Below are positions 12,624-24,001 of a stretch of DNA of 64,000 nt, in pieces (the first letter of the stretch is position 1; each line of letters opens with the position of its first letter). This stretch comes from Platycnemis pennipes (Eukaryota > Arthropoda > Insecta > Odonata > Platycnemididae). The position numbers and the translations under genes are program-made. The notes under the pieces were generated by a model, which was not told where the DNA came from, made no database searches, and worked only from the letters and a program-made list of their open reading frames with translations. The stretch is taken from positions 100,831,470 through 100,895,469 of the forward strand of contig OW121848.1 in NCBI GenBank assembly GCA_933228895.1. The letters run 5' to 3'.

Positions 12624-12829
12624 CATAGTTTAATCCCAAATTCATTCGACAGTGCATCAATACTAGGAATATAATTACAGTAAAACTATATCTGAGTGCG
12701 ATTTGTGCAATAGTTTTGTATGTTTAATCCCAAATCATAGTTTAATCCCAAATTCATTCGACAGTGCATCGATGCTAGGAATATAATTACAGTAAAACTA
12801 TATCTGAGTGCGATTTGTGCAATAGTTTT
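12624..12829. repeat. Tandem duplication, 112-bp period, two copies
   Basis: The 94-bp segments 12624-12717 and 12736-12829 are almost identical: they start catagtttaatccc, end tgtgcaatagtttt and differ by about two bases. The 18-bp spacer contains a further partial copy (gtttaatcccaaat). The near identity points to a recent unequal or slippage event. The small minus frames across it are duplicated as a consequence. Confidence 0.85.
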
Positions 12830-14851
12830 CGAATTTTGAAAATAATATAAGGCCCAAGTGGAAACAATGTAATAAACTTTTAAAATCTCAGTCAATGAAT
12901 AAACTCATGAATTAGCTTTCATTTTCATAAGAAATATACCGTTTCTATTCACCTTGAGAGTCATTTAGAATATTGAAAATATACGAGTAAAACTTTAAGT
13001 TTAAGCTAGTTAAATAGGGTAAGAATTGCTTTATAAATTAGAAAGTAGTACTTTTAAGTTGAGTAGCTTATTTTTCTTTAATATGGCTCTCTCAGTACTA
13101 TCTACCCCTTTTTAGGCTCGCGTTCATCGCCATTACTTCACACTTTCATTTGCCAACCGTGAAAGCAAATTTCAGTGTCTCATGGCCCCTTAATTTAATG
13201 GCCAAACTCACTTATCATAACTTTGGAAGGCTTATTTATTTTCATATCCAATTTTACCCAAGAACAGCGAAGCGACAATCATTTCGATCAATACAGACTG
13301 TCCTGCTGAACACAAGAGACCCAACGCGCGACCCTTAACTGAGCTATGTAGAAGTAAAACTTTTCAGTACCTACACTTATCTATCTCAAGTTATAAATGA
13401 TAGTATAAGATAAGTGAGAGTAATCGTTTATAGGGTTTTATTACCCTCCACTTTCTTGAAAATGGGACGTGGTAAAGGCACGAGTATTTAAAGCAAAACT
13501 TAAGGTGAGTAAAATGCGTGCACTAGAAGGAATGTAACTAAAGACATTATCCTACATTGAGAGTTTGAGATTAACTGTTAAAGCAGACAATTCTACATGC
13601 AACTGATGAATACAGGTTGTTCAGCAGAGCAATTTAAGCTCTGATTTATCCTGTGTGTTGCTGAAAAACTGAGGTTTAATCAGTAAGCCAATTATGTGTT
13701 GAACAAAGCGAACAGTTTCCCCGTATTTTGTTGCCTCTTTAGCACTACCAAATTTAGCATGGTACCTTTCCTTGATTAAGTATTCAATGACGCGTTTGTT
13801 CAACGGTAAATTTTAGCTCAAAAATCAACACCACAAAATTAATCACAGAAGGCAATGGGAAAAGTGTAGAAGCATCAAAATAGACGAAATCATGACGGCG
13901 ATGATTTAACTAACGTTTATTTCAATAGCAACTTTGAGCATTACATTGAGCACAAAGTTATACAATACATGACAAGACTAATGAGAAGAGCTATGGACAA
14001 TACAAGCTGCAACGGTTACCTGAAGTTTAGTGTTCACATTTTCAACTCGAGCCTTTATCTACAACACGCAATTAGATTCTCCAATTAATATTTCCCAATC
14101 AATGCTGTGCGCCTATTACTTCACAAGTTTCCAGGCTGTCCGGTGGTACACGTTTTGGTTATAATATCGAGTTGCCTGTGTTGTAAGATAGCAGAGATAG
14201 TTTTAGCCAGCGTTACAAATAGAGAAGGGAAAAATGCCAGTAATGGCCGACATTACTGGCATTAGTGATATTATTATTACTGATACGTATGATGCGTCCA
14301 GGTTACTGTGCACAAGTGTACTCACCCCTTGTTAATAGTCCCTATTACATTATTTTCGTATTTTCTACCCAACTATCTTTAGAACTCCTCCAACTATTTA
14401 TCATTGAATGGGCTTTCTCAATCATTCCTTTAACAGAACACATATGCACGAAATGTCGTCACCGTCGACCTCAATACTTTGATGGACGAGGTCCTTATCG
14501 TCTAATCCAAGGTTGCTGGAGAGTTTAACTTAGGTCAAGGTTAAGGCTGCGATGATGTGACTGGATTTCTTTGAAGCTTGCTATGCACTTCGTTATAGTG
14601 GACACCGTGGGGTATCTTGTTTTAGCACATGAACTTCAGTTTCAGTGTCCAAAATTATTACTGAAATCAAGAGTCACGTTTGGAGAAATTAGAATGCCGT
14701 AGGGCATTTTTAAAACTAGAATCTTGTTTAAGTGAGGAAGTGGGTGGAAGAGAAATGTTATGCTGTGTAGTAGGTACGAATACAGTGAATATGCGCACAT
14801 TTATAAATAAATTGTGTAAGGAGAAAGCCGTTCCAAAAATGGACCACATAA
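12830..14851. other. AT-rich DNA, nothing recognised
   Basis: Only short frames (60-87 aa) without motifs. No repeat edges were identified before the foldback element at 14852. Confidence 0.45.
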
Positions 14852-15000
14852 GACCTGATATAACTGATAACTTCAGGCATTACTGTGTAAAACCGTTCCA
14901 TTATGGAAAATAAAAGAATAAAACTTTGTTAGGTTCACTTCTGTATCTCAATAGGCACGACCCTATCTGAAGGGTCTATCTAAGGTTCATCTATCTGGAG

Positions 15001-15282
15001 CAGTGGCGGATTCAGGGGGGGGGTCACAGGGGTCATGACCCCCCCCAAATTTTATCGAAAATTTTTAATTTTTATTAGTTTAATAGTTTTTGTAACCTTG
15101 TAAAGGATTAAAGTGAGTGTATTTTCATGGTGTTTTCAAGTCTGTTTCCGCACTAATAGGCGCTTCAGACCGGGGGGAAAGGTATAAGGATAGGAATGGA
15201 AAGGGGGGGGGGGGGGGGGGTGGTACTCCCCCCGGACCCAGGTCATGACCCCCCCCCAAATTTGATGCTGAATCCGCCCCTG
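15001..15282. mobile_element. Non-autonomous hAT miniature element (MITE)
   Basis: The element runs from cagtggcggattcag to ctgaatccgcccctg, giving 15-bp terminal inverted repeats with one mismatch. It is bounded by an exact 8-bp target duplication, atctggag (14993-15000 and 15283-15290). An 8-bp duplication with CAG-starting ends is the hAT superfamily signature. Just inside the ends, ggtcatgaccccccc occurs in the same orientation at 15031 and 15241. An 18-base G run lies at 15203-15220. The 282-bp element has no coding capacity and needs a transposase in trans. Confidence 0.9.
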
Positions 15283-15284
15283 AT

Positions 15285-15317
15285 CTGGAGATGTAACAAT
15301 GTTATGAAACCCGGGTC
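15285..15317 (+). ncRNA. Hammerhead-like core, probably inactive
   Basis: The segment reads ctggaga (the consensus is CUGANGA), then a possible helix II gtaac/gttat with an AAT loop, then gaaacccgggtc. In the last part ACC/GGU can form a short helix III around CG, and the final C would be the cleavage base. The A6 position is G, and the upstream helix I strand is not obvious because the MITE inserted next to the core. The inverted arm of the host element starts exactly after the predicted cleavage site. Activity is unlikely. Confidence 0.4.
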
Positions 15318-15490
15318 GTACCTATTGAAATATACAAGTGAACCTCACAAATTTTCATCCTTTTATTTTCCATAGGACCTGATATTTCATTCAAAGCTAT
15401 TAAGTAAGCTGATTTTCAGACCTCTTTTTAAATATATAAATGGTTTTTAAGAGCTTAGGTTATGAACAATTCACCTCAAAAGAAATCAAA

Positions 15491-15528
15491 GCCCTGATGA
15501 AGGAAAAAAAAATTTCCGAAACGTCGGC
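15491..15528 (+). ncRNA. Minimal type-I hammerhead ribozyme candidate
   Basis: In order: gcc, ctgatga (exact CUGANGA), aggaaa with an A-rich loop and tttcc (helix II, GGAAA/UUUCC), gaaacgtc, ggc. The gcc and ggc strands pair as a 3-bp helix I, and the GAAA...UC boxes are joined by an almost absent helix III. Very short helix III is known for hammerheads of Penelope-like retroelements and retrozymes (established for those families), which often act as dimers. What follows (to about 15600) may be its tail. No target duplication or inverted arm was found for this copy. Confidence 0.5.
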
Positions 15529-15899
15529 CAAATACTCCTATCTCATTATTTTTACAAGGGCCTAAACCCCCAAAAAAAAACTTTTTTATTATACTTAAAA
15601 TGTAATATAACCTTTAGGAGACCATTATTAACAAGGACAATGATTCATCCAAGGAATTCAAGGAATCATTCATTCAGTACTTAGTTCGAGTGAGGATATA
15701 ATCTGGAAAGAACCAATTATTTTCACATACAGTATGCACATAGTGCTCATCTCCGGATTCATGCGGCACTAACTAAACTTCTCAATCATACGACACTAAC
15801 TAAAGACCAAATTACCATTTTGTTCAACTTTCAGTAACATTTCATTAATATGTAGGCCGAATGGCCAAAACATCTCTATTTCTTTGTTCAGCTACTTAG

Positions 15900-16463
15900 A
15901 AAATAAAAAAAATGTCAGTCGAAGAGAGAAAAAAAAGATGCTCTACCCTTTTTCTTCCTTTACTATTTCGCCCGGAGCTTCATTACGTAGGCCTTATTCC
16001 CCCTAAAAATGGAGCAAAGACAGAGGAGGGGCTTCGTGCAGGAGAAATTAAAAAGGAAGAGAAAGCCCTGAAATGGAATGGCGCGGAGTTTATTTCACCA
16101 CGAGAATAGGTCTCTCGTTAGCGCGGCTTTCTGCTCCTTACAACGATGATGAACCCAGCCGAGACGGAATGGAATTGTGCACTTTTTCCTCTCCACCCCG
16201 CGAAGACAAATGAGGAATTTCTTATTTTGCAGCCGGGACGGGGAAGACTTAACTCGCTGTGTAATTTCATTATGAAAAGTGGACCCTGCTCTTTTACAGC
16301 TACTATTGCCTGCGGGGCGAGACTCGGAGCGTTGTCTAGTCTTCTTTTCTTTGGAACACCATTGAAGCATTTCAAACCTTGTACTGAGAGTACAAGAACG
16401 GGAAGCATCCACTGCAAATTATATTCTACTCCATTAATACTCACTTTAACAACAAAAGGATAA
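15900..16463. other. Mixed-composition block with overlapping open frames
   Basis: Frames of 65-108 aa are open on both strands at 15912-16109, 16095-16444 and 16146-16463. None has a recognisable domain, signal peptide or conserved motif. The base composition is more balanced than the neighbourhood, so a decayed repeat or a non-coding exon is possible. Confidence 0.2.
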
Positions 16464-17065
16464 GAGGATTATTCACCTGTTTTACTCCACCAAGAATTTT
16501 AATTTAAGCCATCTTAGAGGCAGGCCTATTAAAAACGAATTTCAAGATCATGAGTTATTTAATCACATGAGGCGAACTGTTGCAGATATTTCTAGACAAA
16601 TCCCCAAGAAGAACAGATGCATTAGAAATAGGGCATAGCACACATATCGGTTAAGGCAAATGGTGAAAGGGCTCGGAAATTCACATGCGGAGAAACACCT
16701 GGGAGGTGTGGAGGGTGGAAGGATGCCAAATCCCGCCAGACAAACTCTATCAAAACGATAAACGAGTTACCGATGCATGAAATCCGTGGTCAATGCATTG
16801 GTACGAGAACCGTCGCAGGTAAAATTTAAACTTCATGACGTATGGCATTAGTTCTTCACCCTCCCATCACGTGGCTGGTCAGGAAGCAGGGAGATTCAGC
16901 AGACAGTCTGCAACGATAACATCGGCAAGGTGACGAGTCTCCGCTGTCGATCATTCTATTTGCCCTGAGCTTTTGTTCGTCGAGCAGGGAAAATTCCCAA
17001 ATTTCCTTTCTGCCTCGTAAAATCTGTAAGGTGTTTCTTTCCATTTACCACTGCTTAAGGAATAC

Positions 17066-17213
17066 GGGGTAGGTCAATCACTTCCTCAAGGTTAACTTGG
17101 TGGTATTCCATCATGAGAGGAAGAAAATGCAACTTTTACTGGTACCACTAGATTTATTTTAAAAACTCGACCTGGGTTTCAATGTGGTTTCACATCATCT
17201 TCATGGGGTAGGT
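17066..17213 (-). mobile_element. 130-bp ribozyme-plus-tail retroposon with 9-bp target duplication
   Basis: The direct repeat ggggtaggt at 17066-17074 and 17205-17213 brackets 17075-17204. Read on minus, the insert begins inside a hammerhead core (atgaaga), continues with helix II gatgtg/cacatt and gaaacccaggtc (ACC/GGU helix III), then about 95 bp of tail ending near a ccaccaagttaac segment. The copy is therefore 5'-truncated at the ribozyme: the leading C of CUGANGA is replaced by A at the junction. The form matches the ribozyme ends of PLE-type elements elsewhere in the window. It has no coding sequence. Confidence 0.6.
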
Positions 17214-19110
17214 AATGTCTCGCAAAATAGGTGCTTCTTCGTGAACCATTTCTTATGTATTGAATTTTTAATCGCATCAGACGTTCTTATTTACCCTGGC
17301 GCCGCATGGATCAAATAATTTTTCCTTGTTTTTGACACTGCAGTAACTTTTCCTTTTGAGAGAGTTTTAACTACTCTTTGCCAGCAGCATAAGAGGTTTC
17401 ATCGATGAATGCCGGAAATAATGGTTCTCAGAGTCTCATAAGACTCAGAGCCTCATGAGTTCTCAGAGTGGAGGGAATCTAATAACAACTGCATGATTTT
17501 ATTAATAAATTTGGGGCATGCCGTTTTAACGTATACAATGCCTTTAGGGTACATATATGAAATTAATTCGTATGCATAGTGTATCTCAAGGAACCATTGA
17601 ATTCATTACAGCGAAATTTTGAGAAAATTGAATCGACAATTTTAACCAACATTAGCCTACGTGAATAATGCAAAATCTCATTAATACGACGCAAAACATG
17701 TTCTACTAAAACATGAATGGTTAAAATCATATGTCAAATTACTGAAGTATCTAAACGAAGATAATTACTTGGTTGTGCACAGGTTTCATAAAATTTTTCG
17801 AATCATTATCAGGCTTAAACCTCCTGATTTACAGAAAAACAATTTCGCAGGAGAATTAAAAAATGAGATATTGTGATAATTCCAAATCATTATGTACATC
17901 GTATGGTTATTGAAAAAGAATGAATGGGTTCATGTAATAACTTAGTACGAAGGATTTGGCCCCACGGTGGTATTCCGGTACTAGATTTAGTAATGCACAT
18001 TACTTTGCAATAATTTTGGTGTCATATAATCGTGAAATTATCCATTTACTTGAACAAAAATCAGCAACTCCAAATCCTTTTCCGATTTATAGAGAAAGAG
18101 CTTCATATTACTTCATATCCATTTTCCTGGTTTGGGCGCAAAAAAATGTAATATCATTATTCCGTCGGTTACGGTAGGCTTTCATGCTTACTTTTACAAT
18201 GTCCTATGATTTCCTCCATCAACCCCTAATGGCCTTATTGAGTCTCTCGGTAATCCCTTGAATGCCTAACTATCTCTTTCAGAGTAGATTAGTTTTTATC
18301 TCTTCTCATTCTACGTAAAATGTAAATTCTTTTCCTCAGTTTTGTCCACTTTCTCGCATCCATTCTTACATAACACTTTGTATTTCATATACTGTAAAAG
18401 CTTTTCCATTTACCTACCCTCTTCCTAATTTCTTCTTACTTTGTATCTTCCCCCAAGAACTCTCTCCTCTTTCTTTTAAAAGGAGAAAATAAATATTTAT
18501 GGGGATATATTAAATATTTTGGCAATATAGCCTTGCATATGTATAAGAATGATGCCATAAGTTTCTATTGTATTTCGTTAAGGTGATTTTACTTCAGCTA
18601 CAGAAAAAATTCTGATTTGGCGACAACACCAAATTACAAAAATACTCATCAACGTTCATCAACTTCTCTACCAAGTTTCGACCATTCAGAGTGGTGACAT
18701 CGGGAGAGATAAAACCGATTTCGCTGATTCTCGAGCAGTGTTGTCACCTCTTGTTTCCTGAAAAAACCTAATTGTGGGATCACACACGCAAACTGGATTA
18801 ACAATACCTTTACCCCACGCTTAAAAGTATTATAAACCAATCTTGATAAAGAGTAAGCTATGCTATCACCACATATGTTTATTATCTTTTTAGACCATTT
18901 AAAGAGTCTCAGAGGTGCCTCGGTAAAAAAAATTAAATCGAGTGAGATTTAAAATTATCAGCTAGAAACCCACAGCTACGTTTTATTGTCGGCTCAGTCC
19001 CCTTTACGAAATAGCCGATGAGGATAGTTTGCACTTCCAATGGAGTAAAATCATTAGACTCTTCACCATAAATGGAGCAGATTTGGGATCTTTCTTTACC
19101 ATAAACCTTT
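17214..19110. other. AT-rich DNA, nothing firmly recognised
   Basis: About 18240-18480 is C/T-rich and looks like decayed repeat, but no family could be assigned. No coding frame is supported. Confidence 0.4.
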
Positions 19111-19119
19111 TTCAGGCGC

Positions 19120-19139
19120 AGTTCCTGAAGTCAGGAACT
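19120..19139. repeat. Short perfect hairpin
   Basis: agttcctga and tcaggaact form 9-bp perfect arms around a 2-base loop. It stands alone, with no surrounding feature to explain it. Confidence 0.5.
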
Positions 19140-19620
19140 TCTCCATTATTTTCCGACTTTATTCCCCTTTCCACAGGGATTCCCTCTTACTCCACGCAGT
19201 AACTTCGTCCGCCCCTCTTCTTCCTGCGATCTCTCTCCCTCATCGCTCCAGACCTATTCCCTTTATCCTCAGCCACACTAACTCATTCGCCCACTTCTCC
19301 TCAAGCTCTGTGATCCCCTGATAAGAACCTCGCTGAGTTATTGACGAGTGGTTTTCTCTGAGAAGCCGTCGCCAGGATTACTCCGGATCAACCACAGGGT
19401 CTGTCCTGCCTGCGCACCCTGCACCCCTAACATCCAACATGCAACCCCTAAACCCCCGTATTCACTTGTGCAACCCTCTTTCATCCACCGTTGTTTCTCG
19501 AGCCTTGCCTCGATCTTCTGTGCCTCATTTCAACCAAAAGTATGGCAGCCGAGTTTGCCAGCTAGAATTGGGCACACGGGATTTTTTCCACGCTGAAGAA
19601 GTCATTTTTACGGCATTTAA
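19140..19620. other. Pyrimidine-rich island
   Basis: The plus strand is C/T-rich with modest CpG content to about 19530. The 82- and 61-aa frames overlap in different phases and have no motif. Confidence 0.3.
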
Positions 19621-20331
19621 ATAAAAATGAAGAGGTTTTCCCATGAACACGTCCATAGTCCCTGCGAACCTTTAATAACGTTCCCCTTGTAAATCATACG
19701 ATCATCCCTTACACGAATTTATGTAATGTACTGAATTGAATTTTTATGAAAACAGCAAGATTATTTCCCTAAACGGGATATTCCTCCATTGTTTTAGACG
19801 TGAAGTTACTTTTGGAGTAGAAATATCTACATCCGCGAGAAATCATTTTTGATCTTCATTGTCAAATTAAAATTTTGCTCTGATTTTTAAAAATTTACAT
19901 GTGTAATTCTACCAATCACGTCCGATTTAAAGGAATGTGATGGGTTTCTTCGCATATGTTCTCATTAGTGAAATAAGTAATCAGTCTCTATTTACCAAGG
20001 CACTGCAAATTCCCTCCAAACTCAGTGTGAGGAAAATTCCGATTCCGATTCAATTATATTAATTAAACTATCAAAACCACTATTTATAAACTCTTCCCTT
20101 TTCATTTCTATATTCTGAGCATGTTGATAGTGCTTGATTTCTATCATATCCTTTCATTTTCATTACCATCCTGCCTTGCTCAAACTTCATTTGCTTCAAG
20201 GAGAACCCGGCACACAGCATTCTCTCAGATATCAATACTGCATAGACATTTGATAAGATGAATTACCTTAAAGAACGCAGCTCAAGGGTTGGTTCCAATG
20301 TTTGCAAACATCCCCACTAAAAGTTATATAC
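19621..20331. other. AT-rich DNA, nothing recognised
   Basis: No supported features up to the terminal inverted repeat element. Confidence 0.45.
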
Positions 20332-21757
20332 CTAACGCAGGGTGTCCACTAAAGTCAAAATATAAAATTCAAGCATAATTCTAGGTTTTCAAGGCTAAAT
20401 TTATAAAAATTTCCAGGCTAATATATCGCGGTTCTTGTACGAGTCAAAAGTGATGTTTTTCAAGTTCTATGTAGAATATGGATTTTTTGTCGTTCAACCC
20501 AAACTACTTTTTGATTGAATACCCTCTTTCTAAATTAGCATTTCAATGAGAAATTACAAATTCTTCTACATTAGGAACTTAAAGAACCCACTGGCTTAAG
20601 TCTTCAGCATTCAACCACTGTTCTTGGAATGATGATTTTCTAAGTTAATATTTTTTGCCATGCTTTTCTATTTTAAGTCTCAAAGCCTCAATTTTCTGTT
20701 CACTCAGAATGAGAATGTAACATTTTTGTACCGGTAGACTATATAGAAAAAAGTGAAATCATAACAATCTTTAGTATCCTACACCATCTTTTTCTAACAA
20801 AATTAATGTAATAAAAATCCTAATTCAAGTAAGCGCAACCTGAATATATCTCACAAACATCAGCAATTAGATTTCTCAAAAAATTATAGAAAAGTTTGTA
20901 AAAAATATATTGCAAAGCCTACCAGAAAGCCAACTACATTGAACCTACAGTAAAGTATTCGATCACATCAAATGTTGCAGTTAAAAGAAACATTATAAGT
21001 TCATTTTCATTAATAAAGAAATTATTTTCCAATTATTAATCAAATCCTTGAATGCTTTCAAATTCCTTTTTAGAAACAAAAAAAATTTAATGCGGCCAAG
21101 AGATCCCATTTATGGAATATCCCGGGATTCCATTTTTAAGACAAAAAAATTATTATAGAATATTTCAAGCTGCTAAACTAGTAATTTTGCAATGTCTTAT
21201 TAACAATAACCTTTGAAATGAAATTTGAGAATTTTCTACTCATAAGAAGAGGTTGTGTAACTCTGATCTTGAAATGAAATTAGACTTTCTTCATGCTACT
21301 ATAAACAAAATTTAAAAAAAGTCTCGGATTTTCTCTCCATTGGCCTGGGTTTGCAAGAAAAAAGTAGAATGACATGTGGGGAGAATTTATTCTCCTAAAT
21401 CAGGTACGCCGACAATAGCAGAGTGGGGTGGTGGACTGCAGGTAATGAAGTTTGATTCTTATCGCTGTTTAAAATTTTTCTTTCAGCCATTGAATCAAAA
21501 AGTTTATCATCCTTCATTTCCAACCTTTTTGTGTGGATACTGACTTTTTTGTACTTCTATCGTTTAAACTACCTACATTTACAAATGCGCCACTCAAAAA
21601 TACTTTGTAAAGTTACAATAATTATTACACGATTTAATTCTGCAATAAAAAATTTCTCCAATCCATTCACTAACGCCAAATTTTATTATTTTTTAAATTA
21701 TAAATTCACATGAAATTTCTGATAATCTACTTTTTTTTAACTGCCTACTAGCATTAC

Positions 21758-21789
21758 CCTAGGAATACAGCATAGCCTGTATTCCTAGG
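21758..21789. repeat. 13-bp perfect hairpin inside the DNA element
   Basis: cctaggaatacag and ctgtattcctagg are exact reverse complements around a 6-base loop. Confidence 0.7.
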
Positions 21790-21871
21790 CAGTGTTAAGG
21801 ATCTACCTCGCGACCTGCAGTACACTAGTCCTCATTTTTAGCAACTACGCTATCATAGGTTCACGGGAATC

Positions 21872-22190
21872 TGGCGAATGTAGGCGACCCGCGTAACATT
21901 CGGCTTTATTTTTGTTCTCGCGCATCCGGGCCTATGGCTAAAAAAGTCACGACGAGTATTTTTTTATTTCGTTTTTGTGGCACGGAACAAATCTTCTCAT
22001 TTCGTGACCAAGTTACACATTCTCTCCTTGTCAGTATCTACCATATGTACGTACATTCCATTCGCGGGGCGCATCGATCACTAAGCCGAGAAATTTAAAA
22101 TCTCCGATCCGGATCTGAATTTTTACTGTCTTCGGATATGATTTCAGTAGCGAATGAAATGAAAGATCCGTGGATGCAACCCGACCATCC
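21872..22190 (+). repeat. Internal direct repeat, copy A
   Basis: Runs from tggcgaatgtaggc to cgaccatcc and aligns along its length with 22888-23200: shared gcgaatgtaggc.acccgcgt, gttacacat, acattccattc, gatc.ctaagccg and ccggatc blocks. Identity looks about 75-80% by eye, so the duplication is old. It is not obviously coding. Confidence 0.75.
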
Positions 22191-22887
22191 TTAATTTATT
22201 AATGGTACATTTGTAAATCTAATTTCAACAACAAAGGTATTATAAAGTGAGTATTCAGATGTACTGGTTTGAAATTGAAGATAATAACATTTTCGATGCA
22301 ATGACTGAAAGAAAAATTAAACTGCGATACGGATCGAACTTCGCACAGTACACTACTGTCTGTAAAAAAAAGCAAGACACCCGAGTTTGAGGAGCTCTAT
22401 CGTCTAAACGAAGCAATCAATTTCAATGCAACAAAAAGCATACGAGTGAGAGTTTATTTCTACGTTGGATCATTTACTTCAAAAAATCCTCGGCTCCATA
22501 GTATTTCCTGTACTTAATTTTTTCTCAAAAAAGTACCCGTTTTTTGCCCGTAAAATCAAGTTGCCCAACTTTGAGCGCTTGGTATTCCCGTAGTTTTTGT
22601 TCCAAGAACTTGCGATTTTGATATAAGGAAGCCAGATTTATTAGTAACACTTTGCAGAAAACAAAGTGTTTATACCACTAAAATTGATGGATTTGTTGTA
22701 AACAACGCAAACCCCTGCTAACTTCGAAACCAATGGGTCAATTGAAAATTGATTGGTACTGTTGTATGCTGTACGATGAATGCAATGCTGGTATTTTTTT
22801 ACATTTACATTAAATATCACTAATAAGGACAATATCGCTTATTATTTATCTAGATATTTCTATACGCTCTCGTTGTCCGCCTGATCC

Positions 22888-23200
22888 CGGCGAATGTAGG
22901 CTACCCGCGTGACATCCTACGTAATTTTTCCCGCGATACCGGGGTAATGGGGAAAAGTCATATTTCTTTATTTTGCTTCTAGTTGCACGGGAACATTTTC
23001 ATCTACTTTCGTGACATGAGTTACACATCCTCTTATCAATATCTACCGCACCTACATTCCATTCACGGGGCACTTCGATCGCTAAGCCGCGAAAATTAAA
23101 AATCTACGACCCGGATCCAATTTTATACCGTGTCTTTGGATACGAATCCGGAACCGAGTAAAATGAATCCAACGGGTCCAACGGATCCAATCCGGCCATC
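22888..23200 (+). repeat. Internal direct repeat, copy B
   Basis: Partner of 21872-22190 with about 700 bp between them. The spacing recalls LTRs around a short interior, but no primer-binding site follows copy A and no TG...CA ends are clear. A duplicated subterminal segment of the host element is the simpler reading. Confidence 0.75.
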
Positions 23201-23786
23201 ACTACACGTTAGGCATATGTTTGCGTATCATGGGCTTAGTCCGATGTGCATTGAATGAGAACAAAGGGCACTTGACGTGACGCTGAAGGCATCTGTTCGA
23301 CAGTCGAACAGTTGAACGTCTCCGATCCACACAGCGCTGACGATACATTGAGCCTAACTACTTTTCCGTCGTTTATTTATTCATTCATACCAACGGCAAA
23401 TCCATATCTTAAAGTCATCGTTATTTATCATGTTTATAAAATAAGGATTTTTTGTCTTGAATTAAGAACTTTTAAAATTCCCGACTAAGACCAGAAAATC
23501 ACGAATAATCCACGAACAATTCCCTGCACTGAAAATTCACGAATAATTCCCGATTTTCCAGGTTTTCCCGGTCAGTGGACACCCTGCTAACGGTACTTAT
23601 CCGAGGAATTCAATCTTAAATTTCAACCTTGAAGTATGAATCAATATAAGTGTGTTTTGTACATCTAGGATAAATTACAGAATATATTGTATTCGGTGAA
23701 TAATACAAATACTATTTATTTCTTTCCCGGCGAATTATTTTGGTGAAGTTTTCTCGGGATTTCCAACGGGTTAAATATTTATATAG

Positions 23787-23828
23787 CACCGACTTTTCCA
23801 CGACGACTCGTCCATTGTCTTCAGGGTG
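23787..23828 (-). ncRNA. Hammerhead ribozyme in PLE end
   Basis: On minus: cacc (helix I), ctgaaga (exact CUGANGA), a helix II region caatggacga/tcgtcgtg with imperfect pairing, gaaaagtc (the GAAA and UC boxes with a nearly absent helix III), then ggtg, which pairs fully with cacc. All catalytic-core positions are present. Predicted cleavage is after the C just before ggtg (between 23791 and 23790). The inverted arm at the other end of the element stops at the same point. Helix II has lost some complementarity, so activity may be reduced; minimal helix III forms usually work as dimers. Confidence 0.7.
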
Positions 23829-24001
23829 AGCAAGTTAATTAAAGCCGTTGAGACGTATCTATAAACGGCTGCAACAATCAGATTACTCCTGATTGTCCGG
23901 AAGGATCTTCGAAATTTTGATGAAAAGGAGGAGTTCAATCGTTTTTTATTTTATTTAAAATGGGATTCCACGAATTGCTACGTTTATAACCTGCGTCTAG
24001 A

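Larger units (their letters stand above)
14852..15385 (+). mobile_element. Penelope-like foldback element with ribozyme end, split by a hAT miniature element
   Basis: A 10-bp direct repeat, gacctgatat, lies at 14852-14861 and 15376-15385. Inside are inverted arms, 14903-14963 and 15312-15373 (atggaaaataaaag ... ggttcactt ... caatagg). The right arm is the sequence immediately after a hammerhead-like core (15285-15317), so the left arm is an inverted copy of the post-ribozyme tail. This is the same plan as the PLE at 23717-24291, which does carry a GIY-YIG remnant. Assignment to PLEs is by that architecture; no coding sequence remains here. The hAT element at 15001-15282 is inserted in the loop, just before or in the ribozyme core. 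Confidence 0.6.
20332..23592. mobile_element. 3.25-kb terminal-inverted-repeat DNA element, no transposase
   Basis: The left end cagggtgtccact (from 20338) is mirrored by agtggacaccctg (to 23586). Flanking ctaacg occurs at 20332-20337 and 23587-23592, a 6-bp target duplication; because of base ambiguity it could also be read as 4-6 bp. The inverted match stops after about 14 bp. The interior has no frame over about 65 aa, so it is non-autonomous or fully decayed. It contains a 0.32-kb direct duplication and a perfect hairpin, both listed separately. Ends of this type recur in many insect genomes from memory. The superfamily is uncertain: hAT ends also begin CAG, but 8 bp would be expected. 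Confidence 0.6.

Noticed and set aside
21872..23200. Short LTR retrotransposon (two ~320-bp LTRs with a 700-bp interior)
   Set aside because: No primer-binding site or polypurine tract, no TG...CA ends, and no target duplication directly outside the repeats.
20332..23592. Assignment to hAT on the strength of the CAG start
   Set aside because: The duplication read here is 6 bp (4-6 bp depending on alignment), not the 8 bp seen for the true hAT MITE at 15001-15282.
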